From positions 1 to 26,749 of the forward strand of contig CAZUZD010000044.1 in the NCBI GenBank assembly GCA_964624465.1: a DNA stretch of 26,749 nt, read 5' to 3'. The notes beneath the pieces were generated by a model. It saw only the letters and a list, made by a program, of their open reading frames with translations, made no database searches and was not told the DNA's origin. Every line of letters begins with the position of its first letter. The stretch's first letter is position 1. Origin of the DNA: CAZUZD01 sp964624465. GTDB lineage: Bacteria > Planctomycetota > Planctomycetia > Isosphaerales > Isosphaeraceae. Positions 16,405 to 25,613 of this stretch are shown one piece after another. The translations under genes and the position numbers were made by a program.

Positions 16405-18422
16405 GAGCCGGTCGCTCCCGGGAAGGACGGGGCCGCCTGGGGCATGCGCCGGGGCAGGCACAGCAGGGCCTCGCCGACGAGCGCCACCAGCATGCAGATC
16501 AGGAACACGCGCCAGATCTCCTGGATCAGGGAGCCGAGGCTGCCGGCCTGGTCATCGACCCTCGAGAACGAGAGCCCCTGGAACAGCCCGGCCACGCGGT
16601 CGGCGGCCAGCGGGGCGCCGGCGTCCTCGGCCTCGGTCCGGTTCACGGCCAGCAGCCGCTCGCCCGCGCGATACGCCCCGGGCTGGATGGCCGACTCGGT
16701 CGAGACGGCGTCGGTCGGGCCGGCCAGCCGCTCCCAGGCGATCGACTCGGCCAGGGTCGCGGCGCCGGCGTCGAGCTGCCGGGTGGTTCCCAGCGAGCCG
16801 GCGCCGTCGGCCAGGGCCCGCTGGACCAGGACGTAGAGGCTCACGCCCTCGGTCGCCAGCGTCGAGTCCGCCGGGCTCGGGGTCGTCGTGCACACGTACG
16901 CGGCCCCCTTCGGCGTGGCCGCGCGGGCCAGCAGCGGGGCGCCCCCCTTGAGGCCGGCCAGCGGGGTCAGCTCCCCGGTCAGGCCGCACCAGCGGCGCAC
17001 CTCGACCCGACCGACCGGCAGCGGCAGGCCGCCGCGGCTGTTGGCGAGCAGGTCCTGGTCGTTGCGCCAGTTCTCGACGCCCACCGGCGATTGCGGCTCG
17101 GTCCACGTCGTCCAGGTCAGGCCCAGGTAGCTGCCGGCGTCGGCCTCGCGGGGCGGGAACAGGATCAGGCGGCCGCCGCGGTCCAGGAACGCCGTGAGCA
17201 GCTCGGCGGCCTCCCCCTTCGGCAACGGCCCCTGCCAGAGCACCAGGGCGACCTCGTCCCAGGTCACGGTCGCGAGCTGATCGGGACCGACCGTCTCGGC
17301 CGTGCAGACCAGCGACGACTCGGGCGGCACCTCGGCGGCAAGCTGAAGCACCGACGCGACCTGCGGGTCGTCGGCCACCACGACCGTCTTGCGCACGGGC
17401 GGGTCGGAGTAGACGAAGTAGAACTCGTCGTCGGCCGGGTTGTCGTCGGCGGGGATCGACACGCGGCCCCAGCCCCGCTCGGAGCCGGCGGCCAGCGGGA
17501 TCCGGTGCTCCTTGAGCTCGAACTGGGCGCCGACCAGCTCGACCGGCAGCTCGGAGCGGGCGCCGTCGATCTCGAAGGTCACCGGCACCGTCCGCTTCTC
17601 CCCCGCCGCGGCGGGCCCGGCCGCGACCAGGCCGGGGCGGGTGAGCCGCAGGGTGACGAGCAGCTCCTGGCCCTCGGCCGACTTGCGGCGCCGGACCTCG
17701 GAGACCCGCACCGCGACGTTCTCGGGGGCCGGCTCGGGATAGGCCAGCAGGTGGAACCGGGTCCCCTGCGGCAGGGCCTGGAAGGCGTCGCGGAGCGCCG
17801 GCCAGCGGCCGCTCTCGGGGTCCCAGTCGTTGCTGCGGGTGTCGGAGCAGATCCAGACCTCGGTGCGGCCGGACTTGTTGTCGCGGAGGTAGTCGCGGGC
17901 GGTCGTCAGCAGCGCGGGCAGGTCGGCCGAGCTGGCCGCCGGGCCGGTGGCCGGGCTGGCGACCAGGGCGTCGAGCGACTCCAGCTCGCGGGGGACCCCG
18001 GTGCCGCTATCGATGAGGACCCAGCGCCCCGAGCCGAGGGTGGCGAGCGTGCTGGCGAGCTGGCGGACGCCGGTGGCCAGCTTCGAGCCGGTGCCGGCGG
18101 CGGCGCCCTGGCTGGTGCTGGGGGACCGGTCCAGGATCACGATCGTCGTGTCGGGCGTGCCGCCGGCGGTGAGGCCCAGCCAGCCGCCGGCCAGCGGGCG
18201 GCTCACGGCGAAGATCAGGCCGGCGACGGCCGCGGTGCGGCAGGCCAGGATCAGCCACTGCCGGATCCGCGCATAGCCGCGCGACATCTTGTTGGCGGCC
18301 AGCAGGAACATCATCGCCGCCCAGCGCACGCTCTGGTAGCGCCGCTGGTTGATCAGGTGGATGATGATCGGCAGCGCCATCAGAGGCAGCGCCAGCAGCA
18401 AGGCGGGGTTCAGGAAGCTCAT
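16401..18422 (-). CDS. BatA-type membrane protein with VWA-like domain
   Basis: 673 residues. The N-terminus (LNPALLLALPLMALPIIIHL at 4-23, then NQRRYQSVRWAAMMFL, then a second helix near 57-75) is the conserved aerotolerance-regulator/BatA N-terminal domain. A VWA-like domain follows with DRSPSTS at 98-104, which meets the DxSxS MIDAS rule. The rest contains Ig-like beta segments and a DUF4159/GATase-like stretch, and a last helix near 640-660. Bat and related proteins are inner-membrane and work with MoxR ATPases. The start is the ATG at 18422, overlapping the DUF58 stop (ATGA); the frame upstream of it is the DUF58 gene read in another phase. The stop overlaps the next gene in the same way, so three genes in a row are coupled. 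Confidence 0.92.
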   Translation of the reverse strand: MSFLNPALLLALPLMALPIIIHLINQRRYQSVRWAAMMFLLAANKMSRGYARIRQWLILACRTAAVAGLIFAVSRPLAGGWLGLTAGGTPDTTIVILDRSPSTSQGAAAGTGSKLATGVRQLASTLATLGSGRWVLIDSGTGVPRELESLDALVASPATGPAASSADLPALLTTARDYLRDNKSGRTEVWICSDTRSNDWDPESGRWPALRDAFQALPQGTRFHLLAYPEPAPENVAVRVSEVRRRKSAEGQELLVTLRLTRPGLVAAGPAAAGEKRTVPVTFEIDGARSELPVELVGAQFELKEHRIPLAAGSERGWGRVSIPADDNPADDEFYFVYSDPPVRKTVVVADDPQVASVLQLAAEVPPESSLVCTAETVGPDQLATVTWDEVALVLWQGPLPKGEAAELLTAFLDRGGRLILFPPREADAGSYLGLTWTTWTEPQSPVGVENWRNDQDLLANSRGGLPLPVGRVEVRRWCGLTGELTPLAGLKGGAPLLARAATPKGAAYVCTTTPSPADSTLATEGVSLYVLVQRALADGAGSLGTTRQLDAGAATLAESIAWERLAGPTDAVSTESAIQPGAYRAGERLLAVNRTEAEDAGAPLAADRVAGLFQGLSFSRVDDQAGSLGSLIQEIWRVFLICMLVALVGEALLCLPRRMPQAAPSFPGATGS

Positions 18423-19330
18423 CGCACGCCCTTGGCGCGGGTGCGGCCGATCAGGAACCGGACCATGACCTGCTCGAAGTCGTCGTCGAGCACGACCCGG
18501 TGGTAGTCGATCGCCTGCTCGCGCACGACCTGCTGGAGCGAGGCCAGGTACGCCTCCAGGGCCTTGTGATAGCGCTCGGCGATGTCGTTGGGCTCGGCGA
18601 AGATGGCGGGCCCGCCCTCCATGTCGAGGAACCGGGTGGGCCGCTTGAACTTGAAGCCGAGCTCCTGGGGGTCGAGCAGGTGGAACACGGCGATGTCGTG
18701 GTGGCGGAACCGCAGGTGCTGGAAGGCGTCCTTGAGCTGGTCGGGCGGCACGAACAGGTCGGAGAGGATGACGATCAGGGCCCGCTGGCGGATCGTCTCG
18801 GCCAGCTCGTGCAGGGTGGCCGCCAGCCGGGTCTCGCCCCTGGGGGTGACGGCGTCGAGGGCGTCGAAGACCCCGGCCAGGTGCGCGGGGTTGCGGCGGG
18901 GCGGGATGTTCTGGACCACGCCGTCGGCGACGCAGGTCAGGCCGACGGCGTCGCCCTGCTGGACGGCGAGGTAGCCGATGGTGCCGGCGATCTGGCGGGC
19001 GCGGTCGATCTTGGTGACCGGGCCGGAGCCGTAGTCCATCGAGCCGCTGGTGTCGAGGACGAAGCAGCACCGCAGGTTGGTGTCGGCCTCGAACTCCTTG
19101 ATGTAGTAGCGGTCGGTGCGGCCGTAGGCCCGCCAATCGAGGCGGCGGATGTCGTCGCCCTCGGCGTACTTGCGGTACTCGGCGAACTCGACGCTCGAGC
19201 CGCGGTGCGGGCTCTTGTGCAGGCCGGCGACGCCGCCCTGCATCGGCCGGCGGGCCATGAGCGGGATGCCCGACAGCCGCGACAGCACGCGCTGATCGAG
19301 AAAGCTGCGGGGCCGGCGGTCGGCTTGCAT
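18419..19330 (-). CDS. DUF58 domain protein
   Basis: 303 residues, cytoplasmic. The hallmark DUF58 block HKSPHRGSSVEFAEYRKYAE then GDDIRRLDWRAYGRTDRYYI lies at residues 38-77. It is followed by a VWA-like fold with VLDTSGSM (91-98), an intact DxSGS metal site, and a later VILSDLF strand. DUF58 proteins are encoded next to MoxR ATPases almost everywhere and are thought to be their partners or targets. The ATG at 19330 gives a full-length N-terminus (FLDQRVLSRLSG) as in the family, although the ribosome site before it is weak. It lies 131 nt after moxR, and that GC-rich gap has no recognisable feature. Confidence 0.94.
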   Translation of the reverse strand: MQADRRPRSFLDQRVLSRLSGIPLMARRPMQGGVAGLHKSPHRGSSVEFAEYRKYAEGDDIRRLDWRAYGRTDRYYIKEFEADTNLRCCFVLDTSGSMDYGSGPVTKIDRARQIAGTIGYLAVQQGDAVGLTCVADGVVQNIPPRRNPAHLAGVFDALDAVTPRGETRLAATLHELAETIRQRALIVILSDLFVPPDQLKDAFQHLRFRHHDIAVFHLLDPQELGFKFKRPTRFLDMEGGPAIFAEPNDIAERYHKALEAYLASLQQVVREQAIDYHRVVLDDDFEQVMVRFLIGRTRAKGVR

Positions 19331-19461
19331 GCGATGCGTCTCGACGGAGGGCGGGACCGGACCGGAGGCCGCTGGGCAGGACGGATGGCAGGGGCGCGGG
19401 ACCGTCGCGGGCGCGGCGCGGCGGTGCCGGCCGGCGCGGGAGACGGGCCCCGAAGACCGCG

Positions 19462-20490
<1,029 letters not shown>

Positions 20491-20809
20491 CGATGGTGAG
20501 CCTCGCGAGCGTCTGCGGCGGCCGGCCGGCGAATCCCGCCAGGGCGGCCCGAAAAATCCCAGGGATCGCGCCCGACGGAGGCGGCGACCCGGTGCCAGCC
20601 ACTATGCCCGATCGGTTGCGGCATTTCTAGTGATTTCGGGGACCTTGCCGCCGCGGCGTCGATTAAACTGGACAGTTGTCAGACTCATCCGTCCGGCGGC
20701 CGGCGGCACGGGCCTTGCCCGGAAGGGGGACCGGCGGCCCGCGCGCCGGGTCTGGCCGCGGCGGCCGACCCGGCCGGCCGACCCCGACCCGACCGACGGA
20801 GGCCCGACC
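20491..20809. other. Divergent intergenic region
   Basis: A 319-nt stretch between the start of moxR (minus) and the GH13 gene (plus). The middle (about 20600-20690) is noticeably more AT-rich than the surroundings and is the likely promoter zone for both directions. I see no RNA gene or clear operator. On the plus strand, TAAACT at 20664-20669 could be a -10 element but has no good -35. Confidence 0.6.
20601..20629 (-). promoter_or_regulatory. Putative promoter of the moxR operon
   Basis: On the minus strand TAGAAA (20629-20624, 4 of 6 to the -35 consensus) and CATAGT (20606-20601, 4 of 6 to the -10) are separated by 17 nt. The leader before moxR would be about 100 nt. Weak consensus match; its position in an AT-richer patch is the main support. 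Confidence 0.3.
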
Positions 20810-22969
20810 GTGGCGACGGATGGAACGGTGACCGACCCCGCCCCCCCGCAGCAGACCGACGCCCCGCCGGTCGACCCCGAGGTGGCGTACGTCGCCTGGC
20901 TCCGGGGGCAGTCGATGCAGGCGGCCGTGCGCGAGATCGCCGCGCGGTTCTCGGGCCGGAGCCGCCAGTGGGCGCACCCCTACGCCCAGCCGCAGCCCCG
21001 GGCGGCCACCGAGAAGGCCTCGGTCTGGTTCACCGCCTACCCGGCCTCGGTGATCACCCGCGACGGCGACTCGGTGCTGGCGACCCTCTGCAACCCCGAC
21101 CTCTGGCGCACCCTGACCGGCATCGGCATCAACGCCATCCACACCGGCCCCACCAAGCTCAGCGGCGGCCTGAGGGGCCGCGAGCACACGCCCACCGTCG
21201 ACGGCAACTTCGACCGCATCGGCCTGGGTATCGACCCGGCCTTCGGCTCGCAGGCCGACTTCCTCTGCCTGACCCAGACGGCCGCCGACCACGGCGCGGC
21301 GGTCATCGACGACATCATCCCCGGCCACACCGGCAAGGGGGCCGACTTCCGCCTGGCAGAGCGTGCCGACGGCGACTACCCCGGCCTCTACCACATGGTC
21401 GAGATCCCCCGCGAGGACTGGGGCGTCCTCCCCGACGTCCCCACCGGGGCCGACTCGGTGAACCTCCGCGAGGGGCACGTCGCCACCCTGACCGAGAAGG
21501 GGTACATCGTCGGCCGCCTCTACCGGACCATCTTCTTCGAGCCTGGCGTGAAGGAGACCGACTGGAGCGCCACGGCCGTCGTGCGCGGGGTCGACGGCGT
21601 CGAACGGCGCTGGGTGTACCTGCACTACTTCAAGGAAGGGCAGCCGACGCTCAACTGGCTGGACCCCTCGTTCGCCGCCGCCCGGCTGGTGCTGGGCGAC
21701 GCGCTGCACTCGCTGGACGTGCTCAAGGCGAAGATCCTGCGGCTCGACGCCAACGGCTTCCTGGGCATCGAGCGCGGGGCGACGCCCGAGAGCCCGGCGT
21801 GGTCGGAGGGGCATCCGCTGTCGGTCACGGGTAACCAGTTCATCGCCGGCATGGTCCGCAAGGCGGGCGGCTTCAGCTTCCAGGAGCTGAACCTGGCCGT
21901 CGACGACATCGCCGAGATGGCCCGGGGCGGGCCCGACCTGTCGTACGACTTCATCAGCCGCCCGGCGTACCACCACGCGCTGGTCACCGCCGACACCGAG
22001 TTCCTCCGGCTCATGATCCGGATCCAGAACGGCGAGTTCCACCACGCCCGGCCCCGGGGCGAGCCCGAGTCGCCCGCGCCCCGGCTCGACCCGGCCGCGC
22101 TGGTCCACGCGCTCCAGAACCACGACGAGCTGACGCTGGAGCTCGTCCACTTCCTCCAGCGCCACCGCGACGACCCGTACCCCTGGCACGGCTCGTACCT
22201 GAAGGGCTCGGAGCTCCGCGACGAGATCCGCCGGGTGATGTACGAGCGGCTCACCGACGCCGTCGGCTACAACCTGCGGTTCACCGAGAACGGGGTAGCC
22301 TGCACGACCGCCAGCCTGATCACCGCCGTGCTCGGCCTGACCGACCTCGACGCGCTGACCGAGTCCGACGTGGACCGGATCCAGCGCGTGCACCTGCTGC
22401 TGGTCATGTTCAACGCCCTCCAGCCCGGCGTCTTCGCGCTCTCCGGCTGGGACCTCGTCGGGGCCCTGCCCCTGCGGCCTGACCAGGTGGCCAGCCACCT
22501 GGTCGACGGCGACACCCGCTGGATCCACCGCGGCGCCTACGACCTGATGGGCTCCAACCCCGAGGCCACCGCCTCGACCGCCGGTCTGCCACGCGCGCGG
22601 GCCCTCTACGGCGCCTTGCCGGATCAGCTCGGCCGGCCCGACTCCTTCGTGCGGCACCTCCAGCGCATCCTGGGCGTCCGCCAGCAGTACCGGATCTACC
22701 AGGCCCACCAGCTGCCGCTGCCAGCCGTCACGCATCGCAGCCTGCTGGTGCTGGTGCACGAGCTGCCCGTCGGGCTCCAGGCCCAGGTCACCGCACTGAA
22801 TTTCGGGCCCGAGCCGGTCGATGAGATCGTGCAGCTGGAGCACGCCCGCACCGGCGAGGTCGTGAACCTGCTCACCGACCAGCCCGAGGGGACCCTGAAC
22901 GAGGCCGGCAACCTCCGGGTCCAGCTCGGCCCCTACGAGGGGAAGCCGTACCTGATCCGAGCCCGCTGA
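20810..22969 (+). CDS. GH13 glycosidase, trehalose-synthase (maltose glucosyltransferase)-like
   Basis: 719 residues from the GTG at 20810, chosen because GGAGG lies 7 nt before it and the frame upstream has no protein-like sequence. It is an alpha-amylase-superfamily (GH13) enzyme. Conserved regions: DDIIPGH (167-173), RLDANGF with the nucleophile Asp313, QELN with the acid/base Glu359, and QNHDE with Asp439 as third carboxylate. All three catalytic acids are present, so it should be active. The nearest annotation I know for this type is maltose alpha-D-glucosyltransferase (TreS), which interconverts maltose and trehalose; another alpha-glucan or disaccharide activity cannot be excluded. Region I has Gly-His where most GH13 enzymes have Asn-His. 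No signal peptide, so cytoplasmic. No other trehalose or glycogen gene lies nearby, and it is transcribed divergently from the moxR operon. Confidence 0.88.
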   Translation: MATDGTVTDPAPPQQTDAPPVDPEVAYVAWLRGQSMQAAVREIAARFSGRSRQWAHPYAQPQPRAATEKASVWFTAYPASVITRDGDSVLATLCNPDLWRTLTGIGINAIHTGPTKLSGGLRGREHTPTVDGNFDRIGLGIDPAFGSQADFLCLTQTAADHGAAVIDDIIPGHTGKGADFRLAERADGDYPGLYHMVEIPREDWGVLPDVPTGADSVNLREGHVATLTEKGYIVGRLYRTIFFEPGVKETDWSATAVVRGVDGVERRWVYLHYFKEGQPTLNWLDPSFAAARLVLGDALHSLDVLKAKILRLDANGFLGIERGATPESPAWSEGHPLSVTGNQFIAGMVRKAGGFSFQELNLAVDDIAEMARGGPDLSYDFISRPAYHHALVTADTEFLRLMIRIQNGEFHHARPRGEPESPAPRLDPAALVHALQNHDELTLELVHFLQRHRDDPYPWHGSYLKGSELRDEIRRVMYERLTDAVGYNLRFTENGVACTTASLITAVLGLTDLDALTESDVDRIQRVHLLLVMFNALQPGVFALSGWDLVGALPLRPDQVASHLVDGDTRWIHRGAYDLMGSNPEATASTAGLPRARALYGALPDQLGRPDSFVRHLQRILGVRQQYRIYQAHQLPLPAVTHRSLLVLVHELPVGLQAQVTALNFGPEPVDEIVQLEHARTGEVVNLLTDQPEGTLNEAGNLRVQLGPYEGKPYLIRAR

Positions 22970-22984
22970 ATTCCTTCGGAGCGC

Positions 22985-23029
22985 CCCGATCGCCGCGACC
23001 GCCCGGGTCGACAAACTCCGGCGATCGGG
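22985..23029 (+). terminator. Hairpin after the GH13 gene
   Basis: An 11-bp perfect inverted repeat (CCCGATCGCCG at 22985-22995 with CGGCGATCGGG at 23019-23029) encloses a second 5-bp stem (22996-23000 with 23006-23010). It lies 16 nt after the GH13 stop. No U-tract follows, so termination is probable but not certain. Confidence 0.5.
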
Positions 23030-23038
23030 TCGATCGGG

Positions 23039-23067
23039 TTGGACTGGCCGCCGGACCCGACTAAGAT
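23039..23067 (+). promoter_or_regulatory. Putative promoter of the cytochrome/DUF1592 gene
   Basis: TTGGAC (23039-23044) and TAAGAT (23062-23067, 4 of 6 to the -10 consensus) are spaced by 17 nt. Transcription would start near 23074 and give a leader of about 119 nt. It directly follows the terminator-like hairpin, which fits a new transcription unit. Confidence 0.4.
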
Positions 23068-23192
23068 AGACGAACGCCAGTCTGTGGCCGCTGCCCCGCC
23101 TGCCCCCCGCCCTCGTGGTCGCCCTCCGCTCGACGGCCGCCCGGCACCCCTTGCCGGCGACCCTCGAATCCGACCCCGCAAGGTTCGCCCGC

Positions 23193-25547
23193 ATGACTCG
23201 ACGATCCCCCTCCTCCCGCGCCTCGGACCGCGTCACCACGCTGGCCCTGCTGCTGGGCCTCGGCCTGGCCCCCGGCGCCCGCGCCGACGACCGATCGGGC
23301 GAGCAGATCTACCGCGAGGCCTGCGCGGCCTGCCACGGCCCCCAGGGCGAGGGGGTCAAGCCGGCGTACCCCAAGTCGCTGGCCGGGGACAAGTCGGTCG
23401 CCCAGCTCACGAAGCTGATCGCCCGCACCATGCCCGAGGACGACCCCGGCAGCCTGGCCGAGGCCGAGGCCGAGCGGGTGGCGGCCTACCTCCACGACGC
23501 CTTCTATTCCCCGCTGGCCCAGGCCCGCAACCGCCCGGCGCGGGTGGAGCAGTCGCGGCTGACCGTCCGGCAGTACCGCAACGCCGTGGCCGACCTGATC
23601 GGCAGCTTCCGCGAGCCGGGCCGCCGCGACACCGAGCACCAGGGCCTGACCGGGACCTACTTCAAGGGCCGCAACTTCGGCGGTAAGAGCAAGGTCCTCG
23701 ATCGCCTCGACGCCCAAATCCGCTTCGACTTCGGCACCGCGGCCCCGGTCGAGGAGGGCATCGAGCCGCACGAGTTCTCGGCCCGGTGGGAGGGCACCCT
23801 GCTCGCCCCCGAGACCGGCGAGTATCGCTTCACCGTCCGCACCGAGCATGCCACCCGGCTCTGGGTCAACGAGCGGCAGACGGCCCTGATCGACGCCTGG
23901 GTCAAGTCGGGCAGCGACACCGAGCACTCCGGCACGATCACGCTCCTGGGCGGCCGGGCGTACCCGATCAAGCTCGAGTTCTCGAAGGCCAAGCAGGGCG
24001 TCAACGACTCGGACAAGCTCATCGGCCCGCCGAAGCCGGTGCCGGCGTCGATCGTCCTGGAGTGGACCCGCCCGGGCCACACCGCCGAACCCGTGCCCTC
24101 GCGACTGCTCGCCCCCGGCGACCTGCCGACCCTGTTCGTGACCACGACCCCCTTCCCGCCCGACGATCGCAGCGTGGGGTACGAGCGCGGGACGTCGGTC
24201 TCGGAGGACTGGGACCGCGCCACCACCGAGGCGGCCCTGGAGGCGGCCGGCTACGTCGCCGAGCGGCTGCCGCGGCTGGCCGGCGTGAAGGACGACGACC
24301 CCGACCGGGTCGCGAAGCTCAAGGCGTTCTGCCGCACGTTCGCCGAGCGGGCCTTCCGGCGTCCGCTGGGCGATGACCTGGCCGCCCTCTACGTCGACCG
24401 GCCGTTCGCCGAGACCTCCGACCCGACGCTGGCCACCCGGCGGGTCGTGATGCTGGTGCTCAAGTCGCCCCGGTTCCTGTACCACGACGGCCCGCTGACC
24501 GATGCCTACGAGACCGCCTCGCGCCTGGCGTTCGGGCTCTGGGACTCGATCCCCGATGCCCCCCTGCTCCAGGCGGCCGGCTCCGGCCAGCTCGCGACCC
24601 GGGAGCAGGTGACGGCCCAGGCCGAGCGGATGCTCGCCGATCCCCGGTCCGCCGCCAAGCTCCGCGCCTTCGTGCTGCACTGGCTCCGGGTCGAAACCCC
24701 GCCCGACCTCTCGAAAGATCCGGAGCAATTCGCCGGCTTCGACCCGGCACTCGTCTCCGACCTGCGGACCTCGCTGGAACTGATGCTCGACGAGATCCTC
24801 GGCGGCGAGACCGACGACTTCCGCCGCCTGCTCACCGCCGACACCGTCCCCCTCAATGGCCGGCTGGCCGCCTATTACGGGGTCGACCTGCCGCCCGACG
24901 CCCCGTTCCAGCCGGTGAAGCTCGACCCCGGCCAGCGCTCGGGGGTGCTCTCGCACCCGTACCTGATGGCCACGTTCGCGTACACCGGGGCCAGCTCGCC
25001 GATCCACCGGGGCGTGTTCCTGGCGCGGAGCGTGCTGGGCCGGTCGCTACGGCCCCCCCCGGAGGCCGTGGCGCCGCTGGCCCCGGACCTGCACCCGGAC
25101 CTCTCGACCCGTGACCGCGTGACGTTGCAGACCAGCCCGACGGCCTGCCTGACCTGCCACAACACGATCAACCCGCTGGGATTCGCCCTGGAACACTTCG
25201 ACGCCGTCGGCCGCTTCCGCGTCGAGGAGCGGGGCCGGCCGATCGACGCCAGCGGCACCTACACCACCCCCGACGGCAGCGTGGCCCGCTTCGCCGGCGC
25301 CCGCGAGCTGGCGGCCTTCCTGGCCGGGAGCGACGAGGTGCAGGGCGCCTTCGTCGAGCAGCTCTTCCACCACCTGGTCAAGCAACCGGTACGGGCCTTC
25401 GGGCCGGACACCGCCGCCGACCTGCGGGTCGCCTTCGCCGCCCGGGAGTTCCGGATCCGGCCGCTCATGGTCCGGATCGTGACGACCGCCGCCCTGCCCG
25501 ACCCCGCGCCCGTCACCGCCTCGACCTCGACCGCCGCCCGCCCCTGA
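23193..25547 (+). CDS. Exported cytochrome c / PA14 / DUF1592-DUF1588-DUF1585 protein
   Basis: 784 residues from the ATG at 23193. A signal peptide ends near ARA-DDR (29-34). CAACH at 44-48 is a haem c site in a small cytochrome domain (about 34-100). SRLTVRQYRNAVADLIGSF begins the DUF1587-like segment, which is interrupted by a PA14-type beta domain (about 151-285; LLAPETGEYRFTVRTEHATR is typical). DUF1592 and DUF1588 follow, with a second CxxCH at 652-656 (CLTCH, then INPLGFALEHFDAVGRFR), and a DUF1585 end (FVEQLFHHLVKQPVRAFGPD). This is the planctomycete cytochrome-like (PSD/PSCyt) protein type, of unknown biochemical function, possibly in polysaccharide or electron-transfer processes at the cell envelope. 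An upstream extension of the frame to 23115 is rejected because the signal peptide begins here. It is 66 nt ahead of its usual partner, a DUF1552 gene. Confidence 0.93.
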   Translation: MTRRSPSSRASDRVTTLALLLGLGLAPGARADDRSGEQIYREACAACHGPQGEGVKPAYPKSLAGDKSVAQLTKLIARTMPEDDPGSLAEAEAERVAAYLHDAFYSPLAQARNRPARVEQSRLTVRQYRNAVADLIGSFREPGRRDTEHQGLTGTYFKGRNFGGKSKVLDRLDAQIRFDFGTAAPVEEGIEPHEFSARWEGTLLAPETGEYRFTVRTEHATRLWVNERQTALIDAWVKSGSDTEHSGTITLLGGRAYPIKLEFSKAKQGVNDSDKLIGPPKPVPASIVLEWTRPGHTAEPVPSRLLAPGDLPTLFVTTTPFPPDDRSVGYERGTSVSEDWDRATTEAALEAAGYVAERLPRLAGVKDDDPDRVAKLKAFCRTFAERAFRRPLGDDLAALYVDRPFAETSDPTLATRRVVMLVLKSPRFLYHDGPLTDAYETASRLAFGLWDSIPDAPLLQAAGSGQLATREQVTAQAERMLADPRSAAKLRAFVLHWLRVETPPDLSKDPEQFAGFDPALVSDLRTSLELMLDEILGGETDDFRRLLTADTVPLNGRLAAYYGVDLPPDAPFQPVKLDPGQRSGVLSHPYLMATFAYTGASSPIHRGVFLARSVLGRSLRPPPEAVAPLAPDLHPDLSTRDRVTLQTSPTACLTCHNTINPLGFALEHFDAVGRFRVEERGRPIDASGTYTTPDGSVARFAGARELAAFLAGSDEVQGAFVEQLFHHLVKQPVRAFGPDTAADLRVAFAAREFRIRPLMVRIVTTAALPDPAPVTASTSTAARP

Positions 25548-25613
25548 TCGGGGCTGCCCGCTCGCCGTCCTCGCCCTCTCCCCGCGCCGCCGAACCGACC
25601 CAGGAGCCTGACC

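Noticed and set aside
10282..16836. A 2184-codon open frame on the plus strand, antisense to the VWA, DUF4175-like and LTxxQ genes
   Set aside because: Its translation is dominated by Arg, Gly, Leu, Asp and Val in low-complexity runs with no domain. Such frames arise opposite genes with high GC at the third codon position. The minus-strand genes there have signal peptides, domains and ribosome sites.
18423..19136. N-terminal extension of the BatA-like gene to 19136
   Set aside because: The extension is the DUF58 gene read in another phase; the conserved BatA N-terminus starts exactly at the ATG at 18422, which overlaps the DUF58 stop.
19331..19461. 131-nt gap between moxR and the DUF58 gene as a possible hidden gene or in-frame read-through
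   Set aside because: Continuing past the moxR stop gives Pro/Arg-rich sequence with no motif, and no stable U-tailed hairpin is evident. It looks like plain spacer.
20663..23239. An 858-codon open frame on the minus strand opposite the GH13 gene
   Set aside because: It is a compositional shadow; the plus-strand product has a full set of GH13 catalytic motifs.
23061..25007. A 648-codon minus-strand frame, and a further one at 25047-26627
   Set aside because: Both lie opposite the DUF1592-type and DUF1552 genes and show only Arg/Gly/Leu/Val-rich low-complexity translation with no recognisable motif.
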